A stretch of 43,256 bases of DNA from the NCBI GenBank assembly GCA_022426185.1, contig JAKMEB010000054.1, positions 1 through 43,256 on the forward strand, written 5' to 3'. Position 1 is the first letter of the stretch; every line of letters starts with the position of its first letter. Shown piece by piece: positions 28,467 to 37,546 of the stretch. The DNA is from Schleiferiaceae bacterium (GTDB lineage: Bacteria > Bacteroidota > Bacteroidia > Flavobacteriales > Schleiferiaceae). The translations under genes and the position numbers were made by a program. The notes below the pieces were generated by a model that was not told where the DNA came from, did not search any database, and worked only from the letters and a program-made list of their open reading frames with translations.

Positions 28467-29557
28467 CGTACGTTCAGTAGTTGTTTCCATTCATTTAACG
28501 CTTTCTCAGTCCCTAGAAATACACGACCGATTCGACCCTTAGGGCCAGAAGTGAAAACGTGTTTTCCGCTGTACGCAAGGCTGTGCATGGCAGTAGTATC
28601 CAATTCATGTAAAACAGAATCGGCGTAATACATACCGGCGGTACCGGTAAAATACACATTCTGTCCTGCACTTACCACATCCGAACAATACGGAAGGTCT
28701 TTAAACTTTTCAGCACCTGAATAGTAGGCGCTTTCAGGGTTGTACTCTAGCGCATTACCCAATGCGGCAGTATCGAAGAGGTAATCACCTCCAACAATGA
28801 TGTAATGACCGTCGTGCCAGTCGTGAGCGAATGCACCTTGACTGGGAAGTCCTTGAGGCAACTCCAGCCACTTTGCCGCCCAAGTTTCTCCCCCATCTGC
28901 GGACGTATGTATGCGAGATACCGTACCTCCGGTCACCATGCTCAGCGTTGAATTCTTGAAAAGAATAGAAGATCCACTTGCAGCAAAAGCCGCTTCACCA
29001 TCAATAGCGGAAGGTCCAGCGATTTCAGTCCAATTTAGGCCGCCATCCACTGTCTTTAGGAGCTTAAAACGTCCATCTACAGGATCTCCAAAAACCCAAC
29101 CCAAGGTATCGTTTGCAAAGGTGATGCCGTCTAGGAATGTGGATTGTGCGGTATCTGTGAATACGCGCGTCCAATTCGTGCCACGATCTTCAGTAAAGTA
29201 AATGTAGGATGGTGCGCCGGCGCTCACCGCGACGAAGCGCGAATGGTTATGCGCCCAAATGCTGCGGAACTGACTCTCTGGTGCTCCTGGTAGTTGCGAA
29301 AATTCCCAATGGATCCCTTCATCTAGACTGTAACCAAAACTACCTTTTGAACCGCCTACAACTACCACACTATCGTGGACTGCGTGTAAGCCCCGGAAAC
29401 TGTACTCCTCGCCTGCATCGTATAGTGGAATTAAAAGTGGTCCTACGATTTGCTCCGGTTTATTGCAGCTCAAGGTACACAACGCAAAAAGTGCTGTACA
29501 CAGAATCAAACTTATACCTCTATGTCGATCAAACATGCATCCGAAGCTTTCTCTCAA
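28463..29557 (-). CDS. YCF48/BNR-repeat-like putative lipoprotein (beta-propeller)
   Basis: Lipobox-like LFALCTLSCNK; repeats SFGYSLDEGIHWEF, YFTEDRGTNWTRVF, LLKTVDGGLNWTEI, HTSADGGETWAAKW. True start may be 29536 (MFDRHRG). Confidence 0.8.
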   Translation of the reverse strand: MRESFGCMFDRHRGISLILCTALFALCTLSCNKPEQIVGPLLIPLYDAGEEYSFRGLHAVHDSVVVVGGSKGSFGYSLDEGIHWEFSQLPGAPESQFRSIWAHNHSRFVAVSAGAPSYIYFTEDRGTNWTRVFTDTAQSTFLDGITFANDTLGWVFGDPVDGRFKLLKTVDGGLNWTEIAGPSAIDGEAAFAASGSSILFKNSTLSMVTGGTVSRIHTSADGGETWAAKWLELPQGLPSQGAFAHDWHDGHYIIVGGDYLFDTAALGNALEYNPESAYYSGAEKFKDLPYCSDVVSAGQNVYFTGTAGMYYADSVLHELDTTAMHSLAYSGKHVFTSGPKGRIGRVFLGTEKALNEWKQLLNVR

Positions 29558-29572
29558 TATAAGCAGCAGCCG

Positions 29573-31237
29573 CTAAAAAGCAAAGTAAATAAAGGGCTGA
29601 ACCTCAGCACTAAGAATTTGGTAAATGACTAGGGTTGCGGAAAGGGTGAGCAGGAACAGCGCCCAGACCGGCGCAGTGCTTACCGCAATGCGAAGACGGG
29701 CCTTGTGCGCACTGGGTATCCAATGAATGCAATAGCCCAATACGAGAACCGTGAAATACTTCCAATTTCCAGCCAGCACACCACCAACGGTAGACCAGCC
29801 AAATTCGTTTGGAATTTTCGCAAGGATTTGAATGGCTCCATCCCACGTTGGAGAACGGAACCAAGCACGTGTGAATGTGATAAAAACGAGCGTGATTATT
29901 AAGCCTATTGCACGGTTGTACCACCGTGATTTATCTGCCCAAGGTGAAATTTTCTTCCAATTTTTATAAATGACTAATCCGACACCATTTAAGGTTCCCC
30001 AAGTCACGAAATTCCAAGAGGAACCGTGCCAAAGACCACCCAATACCATGGTTAGCATTAGATTGATGTTGGTATTGACCCAGCGTTCAGCGGTAGTGCT
30101 GTAGCGCATAAGTAAGTAGCCACCGGCAAAAAGCAAACCCAGCAAAACAGACAATAGCGGTCGATCGACTACTAAGGCAATCATGACTAAAAAGGTAAAT
30201 ACAATAACATAGGATGCCATAGAACCCGTACGATTTCCTCCTAAGGGGATGTACAAATAATCGCGCAACCAAGTAGAGAGTGAAAGGTGCCATCGACGCC
30301 AGAATTCTGCAACTGACGAAGCTTTATAAGGACTGTTAAAGTTCTTAGGTAAGGTGAATCCTAAAAGCATCGCAATACCTATGGCTACATCCGTGTAGCC
30401 TGAGAAATCGGCATACACTTGCATGGAGTACCCAAAGAGTGCGCTCATAGTCTCGAATCCACTGTAGAGTTGTGGGTTGTCAAAGACTCGATCAATGAAT
30501 TGGACAGCCAGATAGTCCGCGAGCACCAATTTCTTGAGTAACCCGTTTAAGATCCAGAAAATGGCCAAACCGGCGCGCTCCTTGGTTAGGGAATACGGCT
30601 GGTAGAGCTGTGGAATAAATTCGGAGGCCCGTACAATGGGACCGGCAACCAATTGCGGAAAGAAGCTGACGTAAAAACCAAAATCGAAAATATTTTTGAC
30701 CGGCTTTACATGACCCCTATAAATGTCAACACTATAGGAGATGGTTTGAAAAGTAAAGAAGGATATTCCCACAGGCAAAAGAATGCGGTCAAAGACGAAA
30801 TTGGTCCCTACTGCTTCATTGGTCCATAATGCAAACTGATTGATGACCTCCATTTCAATCCCGGTAAGCTCTTGAAGGAAATCTGCAACAAAGTAGGCGT
30901 ACTTAAAATACCCAAGCACAAAAAGATTGATTACAACGCTCAGTGCTACTAAGGTTTGGCGTTGCCAACGCACCTTATTTTTGAACAAAGCCCAACCAAT
31001 GCCATAATCTACGGTAGTGGAGAACAGCAAAATGATGAAGTAAAAACCACTGGTCTTGTAGTAGAAAAATAATGATACCGCAAAAAGAAAGAGGTTGCGA
31101 CGGGCTGTTTGCTTATAAACAAGACTGTAACCTCCTAGGACCAAAGCAAAGAATACCCAGAAGTAACGCTGCGTAAATAGCAACGGACTGTCCTGCTGAT
31201 AGGTAAGCCACTCTACTATGTTCCACTTGTCCATCAT
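29573..31237 (-). CDS. MBOAT family O-acyltransferase (AlgI/PatA-like)
   Basis: FGFYVSFFPQLVAGPIVRASEFIPQL; SVAEFWRRWHLSLSTWLRDYLYIPLGGNRTG; MVLGGLWHGSSWNFVTWGTLNGVGLVIYK. Confidence 0.96.
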   Translation of the reverse strand: MMDKWNIVEWLTYQQDSPLLFTQRYFWVFFALVLGGYSLVYKQTARRNLFLFAVSLFFYYKTSGFYFIILLFSTTVDYGIGWALFKNKVRWQRQTLVALSVVINLFVLGYFKYAYFVADFLQELTGIEMEVINQFALWTNEAVGTNFVFDRILLPVGISFFTFQTISYSVDIYRGHVKPVKNIFDFGFYVSFFPQLVAGPIVRASEFIPQLYQPYSLTKERAGLAIFWILNGLLKKLVLADYLAVQFIDRVFDNPQLYSGFETMSALFGYSMQVYADFSGYTDVAIGIAMLLGFTLPKNFNSPYKASSVAEFWRRWHLSLSTWLRDYLYIPLGGNRTGSMASYVIVFTFLVMIALVVDRPLLSVLLGLLFAGGYLLMRYSTTAERWVNTNINLMLTMVLGGLWHGSSWNFVTWGTLNGVGLVIYKNWKKISPWADKSRWYNRAIGLIITLVFITFTRAWFRSPTWDGAIQILAKIPNEFGWSTVGGVLAGNWKYFTVLVLGYCIHWIPSAHKARLRIAVSTAPVWALFLLTLSATLVIYQILSAEVQPFIYFAF

Positions 31238-32469
31238 TTGACAAGTGCTTTTAGATGATCCTCATAGGCCTCCCAAAAAGCCCAGAAAAGGAGATCAGAA
31301 TTTAATCGGTATCCTGCCCTTGTGAAATGAATTTTGTCCGATTTCGCTAATCCTTGTTCCTCCCAAAGTGCAATACTGTTTAAACCGCCCATAACCCCAA
31401 AGAGATCCCACAGTACAGCATCGTGTTCTTTACTTAATTGCTCCATGACACGGACCACATCCAAAGCATGTTTGTTTGGAGTACGGCGTTTGTAATAGCT
31501 GTCATTGTTGGTCATAAAAATGAAGGCACAATCTGGATTGATGGTACGAAACCAATCTACCAATGTATCGTATCTGGCCTTGTATTCTTCCGGATGCCAC
31601 TCTCGATCTGGTTTATATGCATCATTGATGCCCAGTCCAAAAATGACCAGATCAGGTGCAACATAAGCCCCCTGCTCCATGAAATTCTCACTACGCAAGA
31701 AAGATTTGGTTGCAGCCCCATTCACTCCAAGTGCGTGGTAGACCAGGCTTGGTTCATCACGTACCATCTGAATGCCTTGCAAAGTATACTGAGCCCCTCC
31801 AGTCTGTGGCGCCTCAAAACTAACCGCAACAGAATCTACCAATGCATTAAAAAACCATTGGCGCACACCTGCAACCGTATCCACGTGCGTACTATCCGGA
31901 GCAGGGGTACAAACGGGCACCATCGTATTGCTTTTGAAATGTTCAAAAACACGGAGCTCCTTAAAGGCATACGCTTTGCCTGGACCGCTAAAACTTTGCA
32001 ATACAAAACCGGCACTAGTATCGCGAGTGATCGCATCGATACCGCTAAAACCCCACGGACAGTTGTTCCGCGGTATGGAGTTTCTACACCCCTCCCAAGT
32101 CCCTATTTTCTTCACATAAATATTGCCGGGCATGTTCGTGTTCGCCAAGCGATGTGGGAAAAAGAAACCGCGCTCTACATTTAATTCTGGTGCCAACTGG
32201 GCCAAATTTTTACGCATCGTATGACTTAGTGTACCGCCTTGCACGTGCGAACCACCCATATGCACCACATTTACTTTCCCTTCTCCTTCAAAAATTGTGC
32301 GGTCCAATTTTTCAAAAAAATGCTCCAAGGCATCTTCTGACCCAAAAAACTGCAAAGACTGCTTCGAGGTATCTAAAAAAGGATATTTCAACGCAAGGGT
32401 ATTAAGCGACTCTTGACCGTGAAGACCTACAACAAATACGATAAAAAATACGGTGAGTTTTTGCTTCAT
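31234..32469 (-). CDS. Secreted SGNH/GDSL-hydrolase-like protein
   Basis: Signal peptide MKQKLTVFFIVFVVGLHGQ; VNVVHMGGSHVQGG, VIFGLGINDAY, SDKIHFTRAGYRL. 4-nt overlap with MBOAT gene. Confidence 0.85.
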   Translation of the reverse strand: MKQKLTVFFIVFVVGLHGQESLNTLALKYPFLDTSKQSLQFFGSEDALEHFFEKLDRTIFEGEGKVNVVHMGGSHVQGGTLSHTMRKNLAQLAPELNVERGFFFPHRLANTNMPGNIYVKKIGTWEGCRNSIPRNNCPWGFSGIDAITRDTSAGFVLQSFSGPGKAYAFKELRVFEHFKSNTMVPVCTPAPDSTHVDTVAGVRQWFFNALVDSVAVSFEAPQTGGAQYTLQGIQMVRDEPSLVYHALGVNGAATKSFLRSENFMEQGAYVAPDLVIFGLGINDAYKPDREWHPEEYKARYDTLVDWFRTINPDCAFIFMTNNDSYYKRRTPNKHALDVVRVMEQLSKEHDAVLWDLFGVMGGLNSIALWEEQGLAKSDKIHFTRAGYRLNSDLLFWAFWEAYEDHLKALVK

Positions 32470-34016
32470 TCTACGGGTACTGTTGCGGCACCTGTGCCTT
32501 GGTTCATTTGCTTGTAGTGTGCAGTTGAATCGATCAACCGTTGCGCCGGTGTTGGCACTGCCTGCATAAGTTCGGCGGCAATAACCGCATCGTACTGGTC
32601 TTCTAACGCCTTTAAGGCTTGAACCAGTGATGCACCTACTTTACTAGCGCCTTTGGGTGTGAAATGAATGTAGTCGCGCACGGCCAACGCAGGCGCTGCA
32701 TCCACCCAATCTACCATAGATCCCGAACCGCCCATAACATCGTATAAATCCCAAAACGCAATACCCCTAGCTAAGAGCTCATTACGCAACTGGTCTGTCA
32801 ATTCTTCCAGTAAAGGATAACTTTCAAAGGCCAATCCATTTTTTCGCGCCATATCTGACGGGCCTATGAATAGAAAGGCTGCTTTGGGATAAAGTCGCTT
32901 CAAGTAATCTGCTTGTCGGGCTAATGCACGGGCAAACCGGCCCACATGTGCCTCATCCTTCAAATAAGGCACTGCATTGCCGCCAAACTGCAAAATGATT
33001 AAATCATAAGCCTCTCTTTCTAGAGAAGCTTTGAATTGAGGCCCATTCATTTTTGTGAAAATCATTCCTGAAGCGCCGCGCATGGCTACGTTATCCGCAT
33101 GGAAACCAAAGGGACTTTCGAAACTGATGCCATACACACGAACTTGCTGTTGGGAACGAATGCGCAATGAAAATGCATCCTCAGTTGGGACATCAAGGGC
33201 CAGCGTCCACTCCCCGGCTGGGAATACACGCGTAGAATAAACAGAATCGGCCACGAGCAGCTGGACCACGGAAGGTGCATTCCCCTCTAAGTGTATTTTT
33301 GCAGTGGTAAAGTTTCGAGCTCTACGAAATCCCCAATTCCTCTTTTTAAATGCAATGCTTCCTGAATATTGACCGCTATCGTTGGGCTCCACTAATGTAA
33401 ACGAACCTAAATGCCCATATTTCATATCCGAAAAGACGGTATCACGACGGCCAAACACCGTCTTACGTGTCAAACCTTCAGCATCCTGAAAAGCAAGCGA
33501 TGAAGGAGCCACGAGCGGCTGAAGTGCTGCATAACCAAAACCCGTTCCGCCATAGCGACGTTGATAGGCATCTCGCAACTGCATAGTAATGCGATCCCCT
33601 TCTAACTGCGAATCACCAAAATGGAGTATTCGAACACGCGAATTGGAATTCGCTGAAAGACGCTTTAATGCTTCAAAGAAAGGCGAGAATGACTTGATAT
33701 CTACAAGTTGAATTGCAGTATCCAAAATGATCGGTTCCACTACAGGCAACAGCTCTGTTTCTTTAGAAAGTAACGGTGTTGCAAACGTATCCGTTTCTTC
33801 TATAAGGGCATCCAGAACAGCATTCTTGGGAGTCGTGAGTGTCGCTTTGGTGGAGTCGTCTTCCTGCCACAGTACACCCAGCAATTCGCCTGGGGTATAG
33901 TAACCCAGCTCAAAGGGGCCAACCTGCGCTTTCTCTTTTGGGGAAAGGAAACTCAATCCCAGCATAATGCTGCCTAATGCAAAAAGAAATAAAAAGAAAT
34001 GTGCCGGTTTATTCAT
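32466..34016 (-). CDS. Membrane-anchored SGNH/GDSL-hydrolase-like protein
   Basis: N-terminal TM; VRILHFGDSQLEGDRIT, LIILQFGGNAVPYL, VRDYIHFTPKGASKVG. 4-nt overlap with next gene. Confidence 0.87.
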   Translation of the reverse strand: MNKPAHFFLFLFALGSIMLGLSFLSPKEKAQVGPFELGYYTPGELLGVLWQEDDSTKATLTTPKNAVLDALIEETDTFATPLLSKETELLPVVEPIILDTAIQLVDIKSFSPFFEALKRLSANSNSRVRILHFGDSQLEGDRITMQLRDAYQRRYGGTGFGYAALQPLVAPSSLAFQDAEGLTRKTVFGRRDTVFSDMKYGHLGSFTLVEPNDSGQYSGSIAFKKRNWGFRRARNFTTAKIHLEGNAPSVVQLLVADSVYSTRVFPAGEWTLALDVPTEDAFSLRIRSQQQVRVYGISFESPFGFHADNVAMRGASGMIFTKMNGPQFKASLEREAYDLIILQFGGNAVPYLKDEAHVGRFARALARQADYLKRLYPKAAFLFIGPSDMARKNGLAFESYPLLEELTDQLRNELLARGIAFWDLYDVMGGSGSMVDWVDAAPALAVRDYIHFTPKGASKVGASLVQALKALEDQYDAVIAAELMQAVPTPAQRLIDSTAHYKQMNQGTGAATVPVE

Positions 34017-34019
34017 GCC

Positions 34020-35060
34020 CTACAGGGTACTAGGGTATTTATCTGGAGAATAATCCGTAATGGTTTGGGTATTGATTTTGAGGCGGTCTCCTGCTTTGAT
34101 TAATTCATCAACTTTATTCCAAGTCTTGATATTATCAGCACTGACACCGGGAAATTTGTTGGCAATACCCCATAAGGTATCTCCAGGTTTTACTTCATAG
34201 GATAGGTAATTGCCCGCAAGGGCTAACACTTCTTTATTGGGCGCCTGCGCTTCTGTTGCAGATGCGGTTTTTGGGGTTTCTTTCGGAGCTGATGCAGCAA
34301 TACGGGCCGATTCTTGTTTTTTCGAGGGCACCCATACGGTCAATTTTTGACCTGGATAAATGGTATTTCCTTTAATGCGGTTCCATTTCTGCAGGTCACT
34401 CACCTTCACCCCTAAAGTAGTACTGATGCGACCTAAATAATCGCCGGTACGAACCGTATAGGTAATGGCATCGTGCGTAGAAGGATCTGGCTGAAAGGAC
34501 AACACTTGCTTTTTACGCTTTTCGTATTGCGCTACAAGTCCTGCTTCATACTCCTGCTGTTCTTGAACCAAAGCGGTCCAATCTTCAGGAAGGGGTGACC
34601 ATTGCACTCCATAAAGGGCAGCTCCCTTCGGTAATACATCTCTATTTAAATGTGGATTAGCTGCTTCTAAAGCACGCAATTTTATCTGAGCTTCATCTGC
34701 TACCGCACTTAGCAATACGTTCCCAGGAGCCGCTGCAACGACAGCAATTAATGAAACCGCTACATCCTGCCCATAATACTGGCTCGCGGCTTGCTTTCCT
34801 TTCACAGGATCGAAACGTTCATCTACAAAATCGGTGATGGTAAGTCCCATTTTTACAGCTTGCACCCTAGTAAGTGCTGGAACCTCCGTTGACTGCCATC
34901 CTGCCGGCTCAAAAGTTGCTGGTGAACGAACCAACTCCCAATGGGTGTCTAAAGAAACTACCGTTGCAGTATCTGTTGCTGTTGAAGCCGCATGGAGGCC
35001 ATGGAAGCAACAAAGCAGAAATAAGAACAGATAAGAAGAAGAAGCAGTAGGTCGACGCAT
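34020..35060 (-). CDS. Secreted protein with degenerate lytic-transglycosylase-like region and two LysM domains
   Basis: Signal MRRPTASSSYLFLFLLCCFHGLHAAS; LysM ITYTVRTGDYLGRISTTLGVKVSDLQKWNRIKGNTIYPGQKLTVWVP and LSYEVKPGDTLWGIANKFPGVSADNIKTWNKVDELIKAGDRLKI; MltD-like FVDERFDPVKGKQAASQYY. ATG 35060 preferred to 35090. Confidence 0.85.
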   Translation of the reverse strand: MRRPTASSSYLFLFLLCCFHGLHAASTATDTATVVSLDTHWELVRSPATFEPAGWQSTEVPALTRVQAVKMGLTITDFVDERFDPVKGKQAASQYYGQDVAVSLIAVVAAAPGNVLLSAVADEAQIKLRALEAANPHLNRDVLPKGAALYGVQWSPLPEDWTALVQEQQEYEAGLVAQYEKRKKQVLSFQPDPSTHDAITYTVRTGDYLGRISTTLGVKVSDLQKWNRIKGNTIYPGQKLTVWVPSKKQESARIAASAPKETPKTASATEAQAPNKEVLALAGNYLSYEVKPGDTLWGIANKFPGVSADNIKTWNKVDELIKAGDRLKINTQTITDYSPDKYPSTL

Positions 35061-35065
35061 ATAAA

Positions 35066-35073
35066 CAAATATA
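35066..35073 (-). promoter_or_regulatory. -7 box TATATTTG at the head of the LysM/SGNH/MBOAT operon
   Basis: Exact TAnnTTTG on minus strand, 5 nt before ATG 35060. Confidence 0.6.
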
Positions 35074-35201
35074 ACGTTTGCCTCAGCCAATTCCGTGGAT
35101 CAACGGACCAAGAAAATTGAAGTTTTCCTCATTGTTTTGTGAAAAACTCCGCATGCTAAACCAGCGAGGATCGATGCGTGCGTTTTATCGTAACTAATAA
35201 G

Positions 35202-36515
35202 TTACAGTACTTCGCCGATCAAATCGTAATCGTGCGCTTCGACCACTTTAACGGTGCAGTAATCGCCGATTTTTAAATAAATATCTTCGGCAGGAATAAG
35301 CACTTCATTATCCACGTCTGGACTATCAAATTCCGTACGTCCCACAAAATGCGCCCCTTCTTTACGATCAATCAATACCCGGTATTCCTTACCTACTTTG
35401 AGCTCATTTAATTCCCGGCTGATATCCATTTGAATGGCCATAATTTCATCGACGCGCTGCTGCTTCACTTCTGCAGGAACATCATCCTCAAGATTGAATG
35501 CATGCGTATTTTCTTCGTGGCTGTAGGCAAAAACACCAAGTCGATCAAATCGCTGCTCGCGTACCCAATCCAATACCACCTGATGATCCGCTTCGGTTTC
35601 ACCCGGATATCCGGCAATTAATGTTGTGCGTATTGTAATTCCAGGTACTTTTTCGCGCATCATTGCCAATAAGGCATCCGTCTTGGCTTTCGTAGTTCCC
35701 CGACGCATACTCTTTAATACTGGATCCGCAATGTGCTGAAGTGGTATATCAATATAATTACACACCTTGGGCTCCTCGCGAATGATGTCCAATACATCCT
35801 GTGGGAAACCCGATGGAAAGAGGTAATGCAAACGAATCCATTCGATTCCCTCAACCTTAACCAATTCCTTCAATAATGCGCCTAATCTGCGTTCTTTATA
35901 AAGATCCAACCCATAATAGGTCAAATCCTGGGCTATGAGAATCAATTCTTTAACCCCTTTAGCTGCCAACTTCTCTGCTTCCGTTACCAGATCTTCAATA
36001 GGTGTTGATTTATGTCCTCCACGCATTAATGGAATAGCACAAAAACTACAAGGACGGTCGCAACCCTCTGCAATCTTTAGATAAGCAAAGTGTTTTGGCG
36101 TAGTAGTCATCCGTTCACCTACCAATTCGTGTTTGTAATCTGCACCCAAAGTCTTCAGTAAAAGGGGCATATCTCGGGTGCCAAAATAGGCATCAATATC
36201 CGTGATTTCAGCTTCAAGCTCAGGCTTATAGCGCTCTGACAAGCAACCGGTTACATACACATGATCCACGTCTCCACGCTGCTTTTTATCTGCATAATGA
36301 AGAATGGTATCAATACTCTCTTGCTTTGCATTATCTATGAATCCACAGGTATTGATCACCACAATATTCCCCTCCTCTTCTTCCGGTGCTTCATGCGTCA
36401 CCTCTTTACCATTGGCTTTGAGCTGCCCCATTAAAACTTCGGAATCGTAGATGTTCTTTGAACACCCGAGCGTCACAACATTAATGCTGTTCTTTTTACT
36501 GCTACGTGTACGCAT
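35202..36515 (-). CDS. rimO: Ribosomal protein S12 methylthiotransferase RimO
   Basis: NVVTLGCSKNIYDSEVLMGQL; radical SAM CDRPCSFCAIPLMRGGHKS; IPLQHIADPVLKSMRRG; TRAM domain. Confidence 0.97.
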   Translation of the reverse strand: MRTRSSKKNSINVVTLGCSKNIYDSEVLMGQLKANGKEVTHEAPEEEEGNIVVINTCGFIDNAKQESIDTILHYADKKQRGDVDHVYVTGCLSERYKPELEAEITDIDAYFGTRDMPLLLKTLGADYKHELVGERMTTTPKHFAYLKIAEGCDRPCSFCAIPLMRGGHKSTPIEDLVTEAEKLAAKGVKELILIAQDLTYYGLDLYKERRLGALLKELVKVEGIEWIRLHYLFPSGFPQDVLDIIREEPKVCNYIDIPLQHIADPVLKSMRRGTTKAKTDALLAMMREKVPGITIRTTLIAGYPGETEADHQVVLDWVREQRFDRLGVFAYSHEENTHAFNLEDDVPAEVKQQRVDEIMAIQMDISRELNELKVGKEYRVLIDRKEGAHFVGRTEFDSPDVDNEVLIPAEDIYLKIGDYCTVKVVEAHDYDLIGEVL

Positions 36516-36521
36516 ACTGGA

Positions 36522-37475
36522 TTATTTGTTGAATAAACTTGAAGCAAATGCCTCTGGGTTGAACAGTTGGAGATCATCTATGCCTTCGCCGACGCCAATA
36601 AATTTTACGGGGACATTCAACTGGTCGGAGATACCTATGACAACGCCTCCTTTTGCGGTCCCGTCCAATTTTGTTACGGCCAGCGAAGTGATTTGCGTAG
36701 CCTCAGAAAATGCCTTTGCCTGAAGCAGTGCATTCTGTCCGGTTGAACCGTCTAAAACAAGTAACACCTCGTGAGGTGCATCAGGAATTACCTTTTCCAT
36801 TACACGACGCACCTTGCTCAGCTCCGTCATCAAGTTTTTCTTGTTGTGCAATCTACCAGCGGTATCAATAATACAAAGGTCGGCTCCCTTAGAAACTGCA
36901 TGCTGAAGTGTATCGTAAGCCACCGATGCAGGGTCTGATCCCATCTCCTGTTTAATCACAGGTACTCCTGTGCGTTCACCCCAAACACCTAGTTGCTCAA
37001 TAGCAGCGGCACGAAAGGTATCCGCAGCACCCAATACAACATTATATCCTTTGTTTTTGAATTGGTGGGCAAGCTTACCTATGGTTGTAGTTTTCCCTAC
37101 ACCATTCACTCCGACAACCATAAGAACGTATGGCCCCTGCGTTTTAGGAAGCTCAAAGTCTTCCCAAGAACCGCGTTCGTGCTGCATGAGCCCCGAGATG
37201 ATCTCGTAAAGCATCTGCATAAGCTCGTCTTGATTCATGACTTTATCGCGCGCTACGCGCTCCTCTAAAGCCTCGATAATCTTCACCGTTGTATCTAGAC
37301 CTACATCAGAAGTAATCAACGCTTCTTCAATATCGTCTAAAACCTCATCATCAACAGAACTTTTACCAGCAACGGCGCGTGTAATCTTTTCGAATACACT
37401 ACTGCGCGTTTTCTCGAGGCCTTGATCTAAGGTCTCTTTCTTGTCTTTGGTGAAGAATTTTGAAAAGAAGCTCAT
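36522..37475 (-). CDS. ftsY: Signal recognition particle receptor FtsY
   Basis: VLMVVGVNGVGKTTTIGKLA, AADTFRAAAIEQL, CIIDTAGRLHNKKNLMTEL, TKLDGTAKGG. Confidence 0.97.
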   Translation of the reverse strand: MSFFSKFFTKDKKETLDQGLEKTRSSVFEKITRAVAGKSSVDDEVLDDIEEALITSDVGLDTTVKIIEALEERVARDKVMNQDELMQMLYEIISGLMQHERGSWEDFELPKTQGPYVLMVVGVNGVGKTTTIGKLAHQFKNKGYNVVLGAADTFRAAAIEQLGVWGERTGVPVIKQEMGSDPASVAYDTLQHAVSKGADLCIIDTAGRLHNKKNLMTELSKVRRVMEKVIPDAPHEVLLVLDGSTGQNALLQAKAFSEATQITSLAVTKLDGTAKGGVVIGISDQLNVPVKFIGVGEGIDDLQLFNPEAFASSLFNK

Positions 37476-37496
37476 ACGACTGCAATAATTAGATAT

Positions 37497-37522
37497 AAAA
37501 AAACCACTCCGGGGAGTGGTTC
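37497..37522 (-). terminator. Terminator downstream of rpmB-rpmG-DUF4295, just before ftsY
   Basis: Minus strand AACCACTCC-CC-GGAGTGGTT followed by T-run. Confidence 0.8.
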
Positions 37523-37546
37523 AAATATCGTGATTAAAGACGGATC

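Noticed and set aside
31438-32184. 248-aa plus-strand ORF
   Set aside because: Antisense to the well supported SGNH gene; composition and lack of motifs look like a shadow ORF.
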